From NCBI GenBank assembly GCA_947628355.1, contig CANQZO010000077.1, positions 1 through 8,741 of the forward strand: a stretch of 8,741 nt of DNA, given 5' to 3'. Numbering within the stretch: the stretch's first letter is position 1; the number at the start of each line of letters is the position of its first letter. The position numbers and the translations under genes were made by a program. Source of the stretch: Candidatus Gastranaerophilales bacterium (GTDB lineage Bacteria; Cyanobacteriota; Vampirovibrionia; Gastranaerophilales; Gastranaerophilaceae). The notes under the pieces are model-generated. The model had not been told where the DNA came from. It saw only the letters and a list, made by a program, of their open reading frames with translations, and did no database searches. Below are positions 1-6,632 of this stretch, one piece after another.

Positions 1-1495
1 CCGTATCCCAATCAGCTGTGGTCATCATTTTACTGACTAACGTGGTAAACTCAATAGGTTTAAAATTAACTTTTATACCGAGCTCCCTTAAGTCATCTTT
101 TACCATAACTCCGCATGCTTCACGCTCTGTCTGACCCGCATTTGTATATAAATCAAACTCGACTTCATTTCCGTCTTTATCATGAAGATATCCGTTTTTA
201 TCCAAATAAAAACCGGACTCTTTTAACAATGTTTTCGCGTATTCCAAATTCCTTTCATGCCCGCTTGCCAGCGCTTCATTCAAATAAATTGAAGATAATG
301 ACTCCGCTGTGAATAACGACTGAGCGGCACCATTTGCAACATTATAAACCATTGCATTTCTGTCTATGGCATAATCAATTGCCGTTCTGAATTTAACATC
401 ATTAAACCATTTTTGTTTTACGGGATTTACATAATATTGACCGTCTTTATTTTTTCCTGTTTTCAAATTAAATGCAATAAACATTGTACCCGTATTCGGA
501 CCGAGATTATAAATCTTAAAATCGGAATTTTTTTCTTTAGCTTTAAATCTGGGCAAATCTTTTCCTCTTACTGATATAACATCCAATTCTCCCGCCTCAA
601 ACTTTAATAATTCGTTATTTAAGTCACCTACTATTAATATTACATACTTATCTATATATGGGAGTTTATTTTTATTTTCATCAATTACGTAATAATTAGG
701 GTTGCGCTTAAAAACAACTCGCTGTGCAGGGATATATTCTTCAAGCATAAATGCGCCCGACGATACTATATCTTTAGGACCGGTGGTAGTTCCCAAATAA
801 GTATCAAAATACCTTTTGCCCTTTTGTATTACGGGTTTATAAATGTGAACGGGGGCAATTGATGTTCCTACAAATCTTAAAAAAGGAGCAAACGGCTTTT
901 TTATTTTAAATTCTACTGTATATTTATCAATTTTCTTTACTTTGGGATATTCACCATCAATTAAAACGGAATCGCGCAAAGATGTATTGCCGAAGCCTGC
1001 TAAAATTATGTCATTCCAAGTAAATACAACATCATCTGATGTAATTTCTTTTCCGTCAGTCCATTTTAAACCTTTTCTTAAAGTAATCGTATAAGTTTTT
1101 TGATCTTTGGAAACTTTATATTCTTTTGCCAGATTTGGTATAACCTCTCCTGTTACGGGGTCTGTTGTAAGCAAAGACTCATAAAGTAAATCGCCTATTT
1201 CTGAAGATGTCGCGTCCTTTGATACCCAAGGATTAAATGTTTTTGGTCCCTCTCCTATAGTTGAAACAATTATCTGACCTCCGAATTTTCCGACTTGAGA
1301 CCGGGACATTTTGTAATCTATACCATTTATTGTTACGGTTTGAGGCTCTTTATATTCAACTTTTGTGTTTTCTTGATTTTTAGCGTCTTGAATAATATTT
1401 TCATTTTCATCTGCCCCTTTATCAATTCTAAAGCAAGATACAAGCACAAGCGATATAAATATTAAAGCTATAAATATTTTTCCGATAATTTTCAT
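1..1495 (-). CDS. ABC transporter substrate-binding lipoprotein, family 5 (peptide/nickel type), C-terminus cut off by the window edge
   Basis: The frame stays open from the ATG at 1495 to the window edge, giving 498 codons without a stop. Family 5 members usually have about 500-600 residues, so only the tail is missing. Residues 1-20 form a signal peptide (MKIIGK then a hydrophobic run) ending in the lipobox LVSC with Cys21, so this is a lipoprotein held at the cytoplasmic membrane. A polar, acidic linker (about 22-60) precedes the binding domain. Family hallmarks visible are GPKTFNPW, an ESLLTTDPVTGEVIPNLA block near 106-123, and GLKWTDGKEITSDDVVFTW at 142-160. Near the visible end is LKELGIKVNFKPIEF. 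Members capture oligopeptides, dipeptides or nickel for an ABC importer; the substrate cannot be told here. No permease or ATPase gene is in view. It follows miaB by 36 bases on the same strand. No Shine-Dalgarno is visible before the ATG. Confidence 0.9.
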   Translation of the reverse strand, partial: MKIIGKIFIALIFISLVLVSCFRIDKGADENENIIQDAKNQENTKVEYKEPQTVTINGIDYKMSRSQVGKFGGQIIVSTIGEGPKTFNPWVSKDATSSEIGDLLYESLLTTDPVTGEVIPNLAKEYKVSKDQKTYTITLRKGLKWTDGKEITSDDVVFTWNDIILAGFGNTSLRDSVLIDGEYPKVKKIDKYTVEFKIKKPFAPFLRFVGTSIAPVHIYKPVIQKGKRYFDTYLGTTTGPKDIVSSGAFMLEEYIPAQRVVFKRNPNYYVIDENKNKLPYIDKYVILIVGDLNNELLKFEAGELDVISVRGKDLPRFKAKEKNSDFKIYNLGPNTGTMFIAFNLKTGKNKDGQYYVNPVKQKWFNDVKFRTAIDYAIDRNAMVYNVANGAAQSLFTAESLSSIYLNEALASGHERNLEYAKTLLKESGFYLDKNGYLHDKDGNEVEFDLYTNAGQTEREACGVMVKDDLRELGIKVNFKPIEFTTLVSKMMTTADWDT

Positions 1496-1503
1496 AATTT
1501 CAG

Positions 1504-1509
1504 ATTATC
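1504..1509 (-). promoter_or_regulatory. Possible -10 box (GATAAT) just before the binding-protein start
   Basis: GATAAT on the minus strand lies 8 bases before the ATG at 1495. Transcription from it would begin at or next to the start codon and give an essentially leaderless message. There is no convincing -35 box, and AT-rich sequence produces such hexamers by chance, so this is weak. Confidence 0.2.
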
Positions 1510-1531
1510 ACGGCATGTATAAAAAATAAAA

Positions 1532-2854
1532 TTACTCGACAGGTTCGCCATAAAGACACCAAGTTTGAGCTTTGTTTATCTTAACATTAACAAAATCGCC
1601 TATTTTATATTTATCTGATTTAAAATGCACAATTTTATTATTCCCCGCGCGTCCGTTCAAAATAATTTGATTGTCTTTTTGTGTTTGAGCTTCTACAAGA
1701 ACATTTAAAACTTTATCTAAAAACTTTTTGTTCGATAACAAGGCTAAATCACGATTTTTAGCATTTAACCTTTCTAATCTTTCATATTTTATATCCTCTG
1801 CGATAAATTTATCAGTCATTTTACCGGCTTTTGTAAATTCTCTCGGAGAATATGCGGCAGTATTACTGTAATCAAGCTCAAGTTCTTCCATTGCTTTTAA
1901 GGTATCGGTAAATTCTTCTTCTGTTTCAGAGGGGAACCCTGCTATAAAATCACTTGTTATTGTAACATTTTCAAACCTGTTTCTTATTTTAGAAACAATA
2001 TTGTAGTATTCTTCTTTTGTATAGCGCCTGTTCATTTCTTTTAATATACGCGAATTTCCCGATTGCATAGGAATATGAAAGTATTTACATACTTTTTCGC
2101 ACTCATCAACGGCATTTATAAGGTCATCTGTAATATCAGAAGGATATGAAGTAACAAAACGTATTCTAAATTCTCCATCTAATTTATTTAATGCTCTTAA
2201 TAAATTTGCAAGAGTAATATCGGGATTATTAAAATCTTTCCCGTAACTATCCACATTTTGACCTAAAAGAGTAATTTCTTTAAAGCCCTGTTTTAAAATA
2301 TTTTCAGCTTCAGTTATAATTTCTTCGGGTCTTCGCGAGCGCTCGCGCCCTCGGGTAAAAGGAACGACACAGTATGTACAAAAATTATTACATCCCTCTA
2401 TTATCGGAATCCAAGCGTTAACAGAGGCATTTCTTATTATTTTAAAATCATTTTGGTCTTTTACAACAGGCTTAGTTGTAATGGCACAAACTTTTTCATC
2501 ATTCTCAATACGTTTAATAAGTTCGGGCAGTTCATATATATTATGAGTACCAAAAACCAAATCAACATAAGGCGCACGTTTTCTGACTTTTTCTTTATCC
2601 TGCTGAGCAACACATCCGCATATAGCTATTTTAAGATTAGGTTTATCTTTTTTTCGCTTGCCCCAAACTCCTAATTGGCTGTATGCTTTATCTGCCGATA
2701 ACTGCCTTATTGAACAGGTGTTTATTATTAATAAATCAGCTTCTTTTTCGTTATTTGTATTTTCATAACCAAAGTGAGAAAGAATACCCGCTATTCTTTC
2801 ACTGTCCGATTTATTCATCTGGCAGCCCAGAGTTTCTATATATAATTTTTTCAT
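1532..2854 (-). CDS. miaB: tRNA-2-methylthio-N6-dimethylallyladenosine synthase MiaB
   Basis: This radical-SAM methylthiotransferase converts i6A to ms2i6A at position 37 of tRNAs reading UNN codons, using two [4Fe-4S] clusters. The order is complete. The N-terminal UPF0004 domain (about 1-110) has cluster cysteines at C11 (TLGCQMN), C47 (NTCSIR) and C81 (CGCVAQ). The radical-SAM core has CNNFCTYC with C155, C159 and C162, followed by VVPFTRGRERSRRP. A C-terminal TRAM-like RNA-binding region occupies about 372-440. TLGCQMN and FTRGRERSR favour MiaB over its relatives RimO and MtaB. At 440 residues it is slightly shorter than the E. coli enzyme. The ATG at 2854 gives the typical MKKLYIETLGCQMN start. 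There is no Shine-Dalgarno, and a TATAAT lies 6 bases upstream. The partner enzyme MiaA is not in this window. The gene sits 23 bases after the unassigned gene upstream and 36 bases before the lipoprotein gene. Confidence 0.96.
   Translation of the reverse strand: MKKLYIETLGCQMNKSDSERIAGILSHFGYENTNNEKEADLLIINTCSIRQLSADKAYSQLGVWGKRKKDKPNLKIAICGCVAQQDKEKVRKRAPYVDLVFGTHNIYELPELIKRIENDEKVCAITTKPVVKDQNDFKIIRNASVNAWIPIIEGCNNFCTYCVVPFTRGRERSRRPEEIITEAENILKQGFKEITLLGQNVDSYGKDFNNPDITLANLLRALNKLDGEFRIRFVTSYPSDITDDLINAVDECEKVCKYFHIPMQSGNSRILKEMNRRYTKEEYYNIVSKIRNRFENVTITSDFIAGFPSETEEEFTDTLKAMEELELDYSNTAAYSPREFTKAGKMTDKFIAEDIKYERLERLNAKNRDLALLSNKKFLDKVLNVLVEAQTQKDNQIILNGRAGNNKIVHFKSDKYKIGDFVNVKINKAQTWCLYGEPVE
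2334..2347. repeat. 14-bp perfect GC-rich palindrome inside miaB
   Basis: CGCGAGCGCTCGCG is its own reverse complement and has 12 G/C of 14 in an otherwise AT-rich gene. It encodes R170-E171-R172-S173 and the first two bases of R174 in the conserved motif after the radical-SAM cysteines. The protein motif is constrained, but the CGC, TCG and CGA codons are not forced. Confidence 0.9.
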
Positions 2855-2860
2855 AAAATT

Positions 2861-2866
2861 ATTATA
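2861..2866 (-). promoter_or_regulatory. Possible -10 box (TATAAT) just before miaB
   Basis: A consensus TATAAT on the minus strand ends 6 bases before the miaB ATG, so a transcript from it would start at or beside the start codon. No -35 box or TG extension is seen. miaB also lacks a Shine-Dalgarno, which fits leaderless expression but does not show it. Confidence 0.25.
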
Positions 2867-2877
2867 CTTTAAACAAA

Positions 2878-3795
2878 TTACAGCGATTTTTTATTTTTAG
2901 AATTTTCTTTTAATAAGCCTTTTGCATTTAACATATCAATAACTAAGAAATTAAATTTTTTTGCAGTATCACTTTCAGTATTTCTGCATTTATCTATATC
3001 AAATAATCGGCTGACTCTCAAAACAGGTATTCCGGAAAAACTTTCTATTTCTGATGTTTGGAGATAATTTTCTATATAATAATTTGCGTTCTTTAATTCG
3101 TATTCACCGATTTGAGCATTAATTAAATCATAATTAATACTCAGAAAATGCATATTTTTTTGTTTTATTCTGAAATATTTTGTAATTAAATCTTTAAAAT
3201 ATAAAAGAGATCTTCCGCTGGCAGTATAATCATAAAAAAGGTATGATTTATCCGAAAATGAAATATCCTCATTAGAAATACCCTGTTTTCTTAAAAATCT
3301 GCCGTACTCTTTAAGCCCGTCTGCCGCACCGAGAACACAATCAGCATCCGGGAAATTTCTTAATCCGCTTATTGGTATGTACTTTGTTTCTACTCCCATA
3401 AATTCAAATACTCTTGCTATCCCCGCGGGTGAACGCCCTATTGAACAAAAGACATATTTATCTTTTCCGTATTTTGCATCCAAATATGATTTCAATTTCA
3501 ATGCATTGTCTACATTATCTTTAGCAGTAATATAAACATCAAAATCATCAGTGCAAACTTTTCTTACTGCTTCAAGTTCTTCACCGTGAAGTTTTTTATA
3601 ATCTTTTATTTTAAATTTTTTAGTAGAAGCAAATACTCTTTTTGATATTTCTTTTTCTTTTTCATTTTGAGAAACAAATGTATCACAAGGTAGTGCCTGA
3701 AATGATACAGGTTTTCTTATTACAGTATTATTTGTTCCGGAAATTTTTTTTATAAAATTTGCATAATTTACTTGATTAATTTGAGATATTTTCAT
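2878..3795 (-). CDS. Unassigned protein with a phosphoribosyltransferase-like motif
   Basis: I do not recognise a named family for this 305-residue protein. It has no signal peptide or membrane segment and should be cytoplasmic. Residues 1-60 look like a low-complexity, lysine-rich leader containing VSFQALPCDTFVSQN (30-44), similar to short N-terminal motifs I associate with Gastranaerophilales proteins. The core from about 85 has alternating strand and helix character: a strand ending in SIGRSPAGIARVFEFMG (118-134), then TKYIPISGL (137-145). YLFYDYTASGRSLL (185-198) follows and resembles the PRPP-binding loop of type I phosphoribosyltransferases (hydrophobic run, D-D-x-x-x-T/S-G-x-T/S). Here the second Asp is Tyr190, so catalysis with PRPP is uncertain. 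The C-terminus is basic. It is the first gene of the minus-strand block and divergent from the parvulin gene. The ATG at 3795 follows an A-rich stretch without a Shine-Dalgarno. The coding call is firm; the function is inference. Confidence 0.85.
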   Translation of the reverse strand: MKISQINQVNYANFIKKISGTNNTVIRKPVSFQALPCDTFVSQNEKEKEISKRVFASTKKFKIKDYKKLHGEELEAVRKVCTDDFDVYITAKDNVDNALKLKSYLDAKYGKDKYVFCSIGRSPAGIARVFEFMGVETKYIPISGLRNFPDADCVLGAADGLKEYGRFLRKQGISNEDISFSDKSYLFYDYTASGRSLLYFKDLITKYFRIKQKNMHFLSINYDLINAQIGEYELKNANYYIENYLQTSEIESFSGIPVLRVSRLFDIDKCRNTESDTAKKFNFLVIDMLNAKGLLKENSKNKKSL

Positions 3796-3844
3796 AATTT
3801 TTTTAAATCTTGTAAATAAATTTTTTGCTCGGGATAGGTTTACA

Positions 3845-3853
3845 TGCTATACT
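3845..3853 (+). promoter_or_regulatory. Extended -10 promoter (TGCTATACT) for the ppiC-aminopeptidase-methyltransferase block
   Basis: TATACT at 3848-3853 is preceded by TGC, making an extended -10 element. TTGCTC at 3825-3830 would be a 17-base-spaced, poor -35 box, as expected where the TG extension compensates. Predicted initiation near 3860 leaves about 12 leader bases, just enough to hold the AAGGAG site at 3861-3866, 5 bases from the ATG at 3872. Confidence 0.6.
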
Positions 3854-3871
3854 GCAAAAAAAGGAGAAATT

Positions 3872-4156
3872 ATGACAACGCAGGTACGAGCAAGCCATAT
3901 TCTGGTTAAAACCGAAGAAGAAGCATTAAAATTAAAAAAAGAAATAGAAAACGGAAAATCTTTTGCACAAACAGCTAAAGAGGTATCTTTGTGTCCGTCA
4001 GGTCAAAACGGCGGAGATTTAGGCTATTTTACAAAAGGGCAAATGGTAAAACCTTTTGAAGATGCCGTATTTTCTATGGAAACAGGAGAAATTTCAAATC
4101 CCGTTCAAACTCAATTCGGTTATCATTTAATTCAGCTTACAGATAAAAAAGACTAA
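3872..4156 (+). CDS. ppiC: Small cytoplasmic parvulin peptidyl-prolyl cis-trans isomerase (PpiC-like)
   Basis: It catalyses cis-trans isomerisation of Xaa-Pro bonds. The 94-residue protein is a single parvulin domain with no signal peptide or extra chaperone domain, close in length to E. coli PpiC (93). Visible signatures are RASHILVK (6-13), CPSGQNGGDLGYF (41-53), GQMVKPFEDAVF (56-67) and TQFGYHLIQL (80-89). The usual active-site positions are present: H9, C41, M58, F62, F82 and H85. The start is well supported by AAGGAG 5 bases upstream and an extended -10 promoter. Its TAA shares a base with the ATG of the Xaa-Pro aminopeptidase gene (TAATG), so the two are probably translated in a coupled way. 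PrsA-type secreted foldases are longer and lipidated, so that reading is unlikely. Confidence 0.94.
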   Translation: MTTQVRASHILVKTEEEALKLKKEIENGKSFAQTAKEVSLCPSGQNGGDLGYFTKGQMVKPFEDAVFSMETGEISNPVQTQFGYHLIQLTDKKD

Positions 4157-5811
4157 TGGACACAAAACTAATAGAATATTTAAAAGAATACCTGTCAAAA
4201 AATGATATAGACGGGCTTGTTATAAATTCAACAAACGAATTTCTTGTTGAATATAATATGCTGAGCCTCAATTCAAGATATTATATAACAGATTTTACGG
4301 GGTCAACGGGTGATGTTTTATTTACAAATAATAAAATATACTTATTTGTTGATACAAGATATCATGAGCAGGCTGATAATGAAGTAAATCATGAATATAT
4401 TGAAGCAGTAAAACTCCCGTTAAATAAATCCTATCTTGAAGCATTGACAGAGCATATTCCCGCCTATTTTAAACTCGGAATAATCTCAACAAAAACTTCA
4501 AAAAGATTTTATGAAAAACTTTCAAAAAATCTGCAGGCAAAAAATTCAACAATAAAACTGATTACAACCGACCCCGTAATTGAATATAAATCGGAAAACA
4601 TACCCGAAAAACAATACAATGTATTTAAAGTCGGGGAAGATATAACAGGATTAAGTGCCGATAAAAAATTTGAGATGTTAAAAGAATATGCGGGTAAAAA
4701 ATTTAATATTATCGTAACTTCTTTAGAAGATATTGCATATTTAACAAATTTGCGCTCATACGATTTTGACTACAGCGCAACATTTCCCGCGAAAGCAATA
4801 ATTACCGAAAACGGTGTTAATATATATTCTGACTGCGAATTAGGACAAATCGGTAGTCATTATAATATATTTCCTCTTAAAAATTTTGAATTTGATTTAA
4901 AAAACATAGAAAGAGATACTGTTTATACAGACGAAGAAAGTCTTACAATCCAGGATTATAAATTAATAAATCCGAGCAACAAGATAAGAGAAAGCCACTT
5001 AAAGTTATTTAAAACAATAAAAAATGAAAGCGAAATAAACCATTTAAAGAAATGCTTTGAGCGTGCTGATAATGCCTTAAAAGTAATATATGAAATGATA
5101 GACTCCGATAAAATATATTCGGAATATGATTACTATGAAGCGCTTATCAAGGCAATGAAAGAAAACGGCGCACTGTCTTTAAGTTTTAAACCAATAGTAG
5201 CCGTTGGCGCAAACACTTCAATAATTCATTATACAAATCCGTCAAAAGATAAATATTTAAAAGACGGCTGCTTTTTACTTGTCGACTACGGCGGATACTA
5301 CGAGGGCGGACTTGCTACAGATACAACAAGAACATTTATTAAAGGTATTCCGACGGATGAACAAAAAAGAGCTTACACAGCAGTATTAAAAGCATTTTTA
5401 AACGCTTACTATAATAAATACAACAAAAAATCTTCATATTTTAATATTGATAAAATAGCAAGAGAAACAATTGAAAAATCACTTCCCGCGGAATACCCGT
5501 TTGCACACTCTACAGGACACGGAGTAGGAATAAGCGTACATGAAAATCCGCCCAGAGTATCTTCATCTGACGCGGGAAAAACTAAAATTCTTGAAAATAC
5601 TGTATTTTCAATAGAACCCGGAGTATATAAAGAAAACTGGGGCGGAATTAGGCTTGAAAATACGGTTTATGCTTCATATGAAGAAGATAAAATAATAATG
5701 AATACGTTTTCGCATTTTCCGTTTGAAATAAAGCTCGTTGACCTTTCTATGATGAATGATTACGAAAAATATTATTATATGAAATGGCAGGCGGCTGCAT
5801 GTATTCAATAG
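4156..5811 (+). CDS. Xaa-Pro aminopeptidase, three-domain M24B type
   Basis: This metallopeptidase removes an N-terminal residue that precedes proline. At 551 residues it has the long architecture of cytosolic XPNPEP1-like enzymes rather than the roughly 440-residue E. coli PepP: two creatinase-like N-terminal domains (about 1-145 and 150-290) and a pita-bread catalytic domain (about 295-530). The five dimetal ligands are all visible: D377 (VDYGG), D389 (TDTTRT), H455 (STGHGVG), E487 (SIEPG) and E501 (RLEN). The usual histidines H358 (IIHYTNP) and H462 (VHENPP) are also present. There is no signal peptide, so it should be cytoplasmic, where it would finish degradation of proline-containing peptides. 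The ATG shares one base with the parvulin stop codon. The 3' end overlaps the RNA methyltransferase start by 13 bases. A prolidase (PepQ) is the main alternative but normally lacks the extra N-terminal domain. Confidence 0.93.
   Translation: MDTKLIEYLKEYLSKNDIDGLVINSTNEFLVEYNMLSLNSRYYITDFTGSTGDVLFTNNKIYLFVDTRYHEQADNEVNHEYIEAVKLPLNKSYLEALTEHIPAYFKLGIISTKTSKRFYEKLSKNLQAKNSTIKLITTDPVIEYKSENIPEKQYNVFKVGEDITGLSADKKFEMLKEYAGKKFNIIVTSLEDIAYLTNLRSYDFDYSATFPAKAIITENGVNIYSDCELGQIGSHYNIFPLKNFEFDLKNIERDTVYTDEESLTIQDYKLINPSNKIRESHLKLFKTIKNESEINHLKKCFERADNALKVIYEMIDSDKIYSEYDYYEALIKAMKENGALSLSFKPIVAVGANTSIIHYTNPSKDKYLKDGCFLLVDYGGYYEGGLATDTTRTFIKGIPTDEQKRAYTAVLKAFLNAYYNKYNKKSSYFNIDKIARETIEKSLPAEYPFAHSTGHGVGISVHENPPRVSSSDAGKTKILENTVFSIEPGVYKENWGGIRLENTVYASYEEDKIIMNTFSHFPFEIKLVDLSMMNDYEKYYYMKWQAAACIQ
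5789..5794 (+). promoter_or_regulatory. Shine-Dalgarno-like AGGCGG deciding the methyltransferase start
   Basis: AGGCGG lies 4 bases before the ATG at 5799, inside the end of the aminopeptidase gene. The alternative in-frame ATG at 5784 has only AT-rich sequence in front of it, so 5799 is preferred. Confidence 0.45.
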
Positions 5812-6539
5812 AAAAACTCTCAGCCAATAAAATTAAGCAAATAACAAAACTTCATCAAAAAAAATACAGAGATGAGACGGGTTTATTTATTGCAGAGGGA
5901 GAAAAAGCCGTATCTGAATTAATTAATGAGAATATTGAAATTATTAATATTTACGCAATAAAAGAATTTAAGAATATTAATTTCCCGATTAATTATACAG
6001 ATGAATATTCAATGAAAAAAATCTCAACAACAAGCACACCTTGTGAAATACTTGCAATTGCAAAAAAGAGAAAACAAGATATAAACAAATTTAAAAGTTA
6101 TAACAAAATAGCACTTTTAGATAAAATATCAGACCCCGGAAACTTGGGAACAATAATAAGAAGTGCGGCAGCTTTCGGAATTGAGGGAATTATTTTATTT
6201 TCGGATTGCACGGAATTATATTCCCCAAAGGTCATACGTTCATGTGCGGGAAATTTTTTCAAGGTAAATGCTGCCGAGATTAAAAACAAAGATGATATAA
6301 AAAAATTGTTTCCCAATCATACATTGATAGCAACTTCACTATCAGAAGAAAACAATATCACACTTAATGAGTGCAGTAAATTAAAAAACAAAATAATAAT
6401 GTTCGGCTCGGAAGCAAAAGGGCTTTCGAAAGATTTATTAAATATCGCAGATAAAAACATTAAATTAAAAATGAAAAACAACGTAGAGTCTTTAAATATA
6501 GCCATTAGCGCCTCAATAATATTTCACGAAATAATGTAG
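5799..6539 (+). CDS. SpoU/TrmH-family RNA 2'-O-methyltransferase
   Basis: It is predicted to transfer a methyl group from S-adenosylmethionine to a ribose 2'-OH of rRNA or tRNA. The chosen start gives 246 residues. An N-terminal substrate-binding part (about 1-95, with NKIKQITKLHQKKYRDETG and FIAEGEK) precedes the SPOUT knot domain. The three SPOUT motifs are intact: DPGNLGTIIRSAAAFGI from 112 (N115, R121), MFGSEAKGLS from 201 (E205), and ESLNIAISASI from 230 (N233). This arrangement resembles RlmB/TsnR-like or YsgA-like members; the modified nucleotide cannot be assigned. The start at 5799 (MYSIEKLSANK) matches the compact N-terminus usual for the family and has an AGGCGG site. The ATG at 5784 would add MAGGC. 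It overlaps the aminopeptidase gene by 13 bases, so it is probably cotranscribed and translationally coupled. Confidence 0.92.
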   Translation: MYSIEKLSANKIKQITKLHQKKYRDETGLFIAEGEKAVSELINENIEIINIYAIKEFKNINFPINYTDEYSMKKISTTSTPCEILAIAKKRKQDINKFKSYNKIALLDKISDPGNLGTIIRSAAAFGIEGIILFSDCTELYSPKVIRSCAGNFFKVNAAEIKNKDDIKKLFPNHTLIATSLSEENNITLNECSKLKNKIIMFGSEAKGLSKDLLNIADKNIKLKMKNNVESLNIAISASIIFHEIM

Positions 6540-6548
6540 ATTATAAAC

Positions 6549-6561
6549 TTTTGTAACAAAA
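6549..6561. repeat. 13-bp palindrome TTTTGTAACAAAA
   Basis: Six bases either side of A6555 are perfectly complementary. It begins 10 bases after the methyltransferase stop and precedes the 45-residue ORF. It could be an operator half-site pair or a weak hairpin, but the stem is AT-rich with no following U-run, so a Rho-independent terminator is unlikely. Confidence 0.5.
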
Positions 6562-6592
6562 AGTATATATTCCCTAAAGTTTTTTATATACT
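6562..6592. repeat. Inverted repeat AGTATATA / TATATACT with 15-base loop
   Basis: AGTATATA at 6562-6569 is the exact reverse complement of TATATACT at 6585-6592, directly after the 13-bp palindrome. The right arm contains TATACT (6587-6592), which could be a -10 box for the small ORF, though no good -35 is placed for it. Confidence 0.5.
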
Positions 6593-6604
6593 CTGCCGAT
6601 AAAA

Positions 6605-6612
6605 AACATGTT
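6605..6612. repeat. AACATGTT palindrome, copy 1
   Basis: This 8-base perfect palindrome sits 20 bases before the 45-residue ORF. The same octamer recurs at 6783-6790 in front of argS. A shared operator is possible, but chance is not excluded in AT-rich DNA. Confidence 0.35.
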
Positions 6613-6622
6613 AGTTTTTATT

Positions 6623-6627
6623 GGAGA
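6623..6627 (+). promoter_or_regulatory. Shine-Dalgarno GGAGA for the 45-residue ORF
   Basis: GGAGA lies 5 bases before the ATG at 6633. It is one of the clearer ribosome binding sites in the window and the main evidence that this very short ORF is translated. Confidence 0.6.
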
Positions 6628-6632
6628 ATAAT

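Noticed and set aside
115..312. Plus-strand ORF of 65 codons
   Set aside because: It lies antisense within the binding-protein gene, which has clear family motifs through this stretch. No ribosome binding site or recognisable protein features.
2453..2674. Plus-strand ORF of 73 codons
   Set aside because: It is antisense to the N-terminal iron-sulphur domain of miaB and its translation is a composition artefact of AT-rich complement.
3796..3871. tRNA or riboswitch in the divergent gap
   Set aside because: At 76 bases of AT-rich DNA there is no cloverleaf or T-loop consensus, and the segment is explained by a promoter and ribosome binding site.
5784..5798. Earlier in-frame ATG for the RNA methyltransferase
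   Set aside because: No Shine-Dalgarno precedes it, and the added MAGGC does not fit the family's usual compact N-terminus; 5799 has AGGCGG 4 bases upstream.
6098..6505. Two minus-strand ORFs opposite the RNA methyltransferase
   Set aside because: The plus strand encodes the intact SPOUT motifs there; the opposite frames have no family features.
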